Of a DNA stretch of 13,172 nt, positions 11,665 through 13,172 are shown piece by piece (within the stretch, counting starts at the first letter, position 1; the number at the start of each line of letters is the position of its first letter). Source of the DNA: Alkalihalobacillus alcalophilus ATCC 27647 = CGMCC 1.3604 (lineage in GTDB: Bacteria > Bacillota > Bacilli > Bacillales > Bacillaceae_D); the NCBI RefSeq assembly GCF_000292245.2, contig NZ_ALPT02000102.1, positions 1 to 13,172 of the forward strand. The letters are read 5' to 3'. The notes beneath the pieces are model-generated. The model made no database searches, was not told the DNA's origin, and saw only the letters and a list, made by a program, of their open reading frames with translations. The position numbers were made by a program, and so were the translations under genes.

Positions 11665-12273
11665 ATGAGTAAAAAAATCGTCTATATTCGTTTGCATCAC
11701 CGTGTCAAAGTGAAGCCTAATCAACAAGTTTATTTAAATGATGTAGCCCAGTGTATTCTGCCACCAGGTTTGGAAGAACAGTTAGATGGTATTCCTATCT
11801 ATCAAATATCACAAACAGATGGCAGGCTTGTCATGATTGATATTTTACAAGTGATTCGATTTATTAAGAAGCGAGTACCTGAATTAGACATCAATAATCT
11901 TGGTGAAAATCAGGCAATTCTAGAAATTGATTATGCATCTAAAACTCCTCATCTCGTCTTAGTAAGCTTTGTTTGGCTCCTGTTGTTTTTTGGTTCGGGT
12001 CTTGCGATCATGCACTTCCATGAAGATGTTAATATGCTCGCAGCTCACCAAAAAATTTACCACATCCTCACTTCAGCTGAAAGTGAACATCCCTTTATTC
12101 TTCAGATACCTTATTCTTTAGGACTTGGTCTAGGTATGATTTTATTTTTTAATCGTGTATTTAAAAAGAAATTTAATAACGAACCGAGTCCACTTGAAGT
12201 AGAAATGTTTAATTATCAGCAAAATTTAGATTTATTTACGGTAATGGAGGGGCGAAAGGATGAAAAGAAATGA
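11665..12273 (+). CDS. spoVAA: Stage V sporulation protein AA
   Basis: 202 residues from ATG 11665, which follows GGAGGG by 6 bases; a TTG further upstream (11542) extends the frame but lacks a ribosome site, and 202 is close to the B. subtilis length of about 206. SpoVA proteins form the inner-membrane channel of the spore that moves calcium-dipicolinate in during sporulation and out during germination. The N-terminal soluble part begins 'KKIVYIRLHHRVKVKPNQ' and includes 'QVYLNDVAQC', typical of SpoVAA (about 1-92). Two hydrophobic segments follow (about 97-117 'LVLVSFVWLLLFFGSGLAIM' and 143-163). The C-terminus is charged ('MEGRKDEKK'). The gene overlaps spoVAB in an ATGA arrangement. It is transcribed from a forespore-type promoter, separated from hut by a strong terminator. 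Confidence 0.93.
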   Translation: MSKKIVYIRLHHRVKVKPNQQVYLNDVAQCILPPGLEEQLDGIPIYQISQTDGRLVMIDILQVIRFIKKRVPELDINNLGENQAILEIDYASKTPHLVLVSFVWLLLFFGSGLAIMHFHEDVNMLAAHQKIYHILTSAESEHPFILQIPYSLGLGLGMILFFNRVFKKKFNNEPSPLEVEMFNYQQNLDLFTVMEGRKDEKK

Positions 12274-12698
12274 CGCTTCTTGAAGGGGCCATTTTAATTC
12301 TCACAGGGTTTTCTGAAGGCCTCGTATTAGGTGCTGGAACCGTTGCTTTTCTAACATTTCTTGGGGTTATCCAACGATTAATGAAAATGACGAGAACGTA
12401 TCGCTATGTTCATGCTTATCAATGGGCGGTTGTATTAGGTTCTGTTAGCTGGACATTATTTGCCCAATTAGACCTTCACTTTGCTTTGCCAAATGTCACA
12501 ACAATAATGTTTGGATTATTTTCAGGAATGTTCGTAGGGATGCTTGCTGCTGCATTAACAGAAGTGTTAAATGTGCTTCCATTATTAGCAAAAAGGCTTG
12601 GTATGGTAGATAGAGTCATGTGGCTTTTATCGGCGATTATTCTTGGTAAAGTTGTTGCCTCTTTACTCTTTTGGCTTATCATTAGCCCTCATAGTTAA
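12270..12698 (+). CDS. spoVAB: Stage V sporulation protein AB
   Basis: 142 residues, essentially the B. subtilis length (about 141). ATG 12270 overlaps the spoVAA stop by 4 bases, with AAAGGATG upstream. The protein is almost entirely hydrophobic, with four likely transmembrane segments: about 4-33 ('LEGAILILTGFSEGLVLGAG'), 50-70 ('WAVVLGSVSWTLFAQL'), 77-105 ('TTIMFGLFSGMFVGMLAAAL') and 115-138 ('WLLSAIILGKVVASLLFWL'). It belongs with SpoVAA to the SpoVA complex in the spore inner membrane, and the two are co-transcribed. In B. subtilis spoVAC follows directly; here the next ORF is a DUF421-type gene interrupted by an insertion element, so the remaining spoVA genes, if present, lie beyond the window. 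Confidence 0.93.
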   Translation: MTLLEGAILILTGFSEGLVLGAGTVAFLTFLGVIQRLMKMTRTYRYVHAYQWAVVLGSVSWTLFAQLDLHFALPNVTTIMFGLFSGMFVGMLAAALTEVLNVLPLLAKRLGMVDRVMWLLSAIILGKVVASLLFWLIISPHS

Positions 12699-12727
12699 GA
12701 GAGAACAATGATTGAGGAGGTCTTGTT

Positions 12728-12902
12728 ATGGATATTTTTATCATTTCATTACGCACGATCATCATGTTTATAGCGGTGTTTATTTTTTTTCGTCTTTCTG
12801 GAAAAAAAGATTTGGGTGAGATCAGTGTGTTGGATATTATAGTTTCCTTAATGGTTGCCGAATTATCAGCGAGCATTATAGAGAAACCTGATTTACCTTT
12901 AT
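12728..12902 (+). pseudogene. DUF421 (YetF-type) membrane protein, N-terminal part, cut by an IS element
   Basis: ATG 12728 follows AGGAGG (12715-12720), 29 bases after spoVAB. The first 58 or so residues carry a transmembrane helix ('IISLRTIIMFIAVFIFFRL') and the DUF421 hallmark 'SGKKDLGEISVLDIIVSLMVAE', then 'SASIIEKPDLPL'. Full family members are around 200-230 residues with three helices and a soluble domain. Here similarity stops after 'DLPL' and the frame continues into 'SFPDRR...' to a TGA at 12968-12970 inside the insertion. DUF421 proteins are common in spore-formers and appear in the mobile spoVA2mob cluster, so a place beside spoVAA-spoVAB fits a forespore membrane role. The remainder probably lies past the element. 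The family call is strong; disruption is inferred from the junction. Confidence 0.75.
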
Positions 12903-12919
12903 CATTTCCCGACAGAAGA

Positions 12920-12966
12920 CTCCCTCTTCAATCGTGTGAAGGGCAAAGCCCAACGATAAGGGGGAG
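12920..12966 (+). repeat. Structured left end of the IS element (imperfect hairpin)
   Basis: CTCCCTCTT (12920-12928) pairs with AAGGGGGAG (12958-12966) over 9 positions with one T-G. ATCGT (12931-12935) pairs with ACGAT (12953-12957), and GGGC/GCCC (12941-12944/12948-12951) closes an AAA loop. Such subterminal hairpins are recognised as single-stranded DNA by TnpA in IS200/IS605 elements. Confidence 0.6.
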
Positions 12967-13008
12967 ATGAATGGCGGTTGGCGGTAGCCAAAGAGATTCT
13001 TGTTAGGG

Positions 13009-13028
13009 TATAATAAGAACATACATTC
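13009..13028 (+). promoter_or_regulatory. tnpB -10 box with an adjacent LexA-like site
   Basis: A perfect TATAAT at 13009-13014 is followed by GAACATACATTC at 13017-13028, which differs at one position from the Gram-positive LexA consensus GAAC-N4-GTTC and covers the expected start site. No convincing -35 hexamer was found at 16-18 bases upstream. The same 12 bases occur upstream of immA on the other strand. Confidence 0.4.
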
Positions 13029-13046
13029 CTATCTGAGGTGAAAACA

Positions 13047-13172
13047 ATGCTCATCAACAAAGCATACAAATTCCGTCTCTATCCAAGCAAAGAACAAGAA
13101 ACCCTGATTGCTAAAACCATCGGCTGTTCTCGTTTTGTCTTTAATCGCTTTTTAGGGCAATGGAACGATACC
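13047..13172 (+). CDS. tnpB: TnpB (IS605 OrfB-type) RNA-guided nuclease, N-terminal part, cut by window edge
   Basis: ATG 13047 follows TGAGGTG by several bases. Only 42 residues are visible, beginning 'MLINKAYKFRLYPSKEQETL' and continuing to 'GCSRFVFNRFLGQWND', the standard N-terminus of the TnpB/OrfB family ('KayKfRlyPt.eQ..ll.ktiGcsRfvyN..L'). Full proteins are about 360-400 residues with a RuvC-like nuclease domain and a zinc ribbon, which lie outside the window. TnpB is an RNA-guided DNA endonuclease that uses an omega RNA from the element's right end and cuts empty donor sites, helping retain the element. Whether the gene is intact cannot be judged here. Confidence 0.9.
   Translation, partial: MLINKAYKFRLYPSKEQETLIAKTIGCSRFVFNRFLGQWNDT

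Larger units (their letters stand above)
12903..13172 (+). mobile_element. IS200/IS605-type element (tnpB-carrying), left end; right end outside the window
   Basis: The element begins where DUF421 similarity ends, near TTTAT 12898-12902, a plausible target/TAM-like pentamer; the exact edge is uncertain by about 10 bases. The left end carries a long imperfect hairpin (12920-12966), then the conserved-looking GATGAATGGCGGTTGGC, a TATAAT box and tnpB. There are no terminal inverted repeats of the DDE-transposase kind, as usual for this family. No tnpA (Y1 transposase) is visible between the boundary and tnpB, so the element may depend on TnpA made elsewhere. Confidence 0.7.

Noticed and set aside
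1..13172. CRISPR array or replication origin
   Set aside because: No regularly spaced repeats with unique spacers and no DnaA-box cluster were seen.

Overview
The window looks like chromosome from a low-GC, endospore-forming Bacillaceae. The evidence is a Bacillus-type histidine-utilisation operon controlled by HutP, the sporulation genes spoVAA and spoVAB, Bacillus-style sigma-A promoters with strong Shine-Dalgarno sites, and a holin-like type I toxin gene. Species cannot be fixed from the sequence alone. All assignments come from reading motifs and remembered family features; no database search was run.

Layout. (1) Positions 1-917 look like the eroded end of a mobile island: the C-terminal part of an AT-rich zinc-type dehydrogenase (MDR superfamily), joined almost directly to a 5'-truncated tyrosine-integrase remnant that points at the 3' end of a tRNA-Ala(GGC). 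The tRNA (1006-1078, minus strand) has its own promoter and a strong terminator. (2) Positions 1174-2508 are sparse and hold three small membrane-protein genes. One is a 38-residue holin-like toxin whose Shine-Dalgarno site lies in a hairpin. (3) Positions 2543-4487 hold a compact prophage-like switch: an ImmR-type repressor, an ImmA-type metalloprotease and an unrecognised partner gene on the minus strand. These are divergent from a tiny ORF and an XhlA-like membrane protein on the plus strand. Three TTGC-N7-GCAA palindromes sit in the control region, one of them exactly in the spacer of the rightward promoter. No structural, replication or transfer genes accompany it. (4) Positions 4571-5046 hold an 18-bp direct repeat and a small lipoprotein gene that seems to use, or to have lost its start to, an ATA codon, with a near-perfect CodY box just upstream.

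(5) Positions 5214-11504 are a complete hutPHUIG operon: promoter, hutP, a UAG-rich attenuator, then hutH, hutU, hutI and hutG, closed by a 15-bp-stem terminator. Together the enzymes convert histidine through urocanate, imidazolonepropionate and formimidoylglutamate to glutamate, ammonia and formamide. The permease gene hutM that ends the B. subtilis operon is absent. (6) Positions 11596-12698 are spoVAA and spoVAB behind a sigma-G-like promoter. The next gene is a DUF421 (YetF-type) membrane protein, cut after about 58 codons by an IS200/IS605-type element whose tnpB runs off the right edge.

The best candidate for an unusual system is the stand-alone ImmR/ImmA/XhlA module. It would be a protease-relieved repressor controlling a membrane-active protein, which could act as a damage- or phage-triggered suicide switch. 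That is inference from gene content and operator layout.
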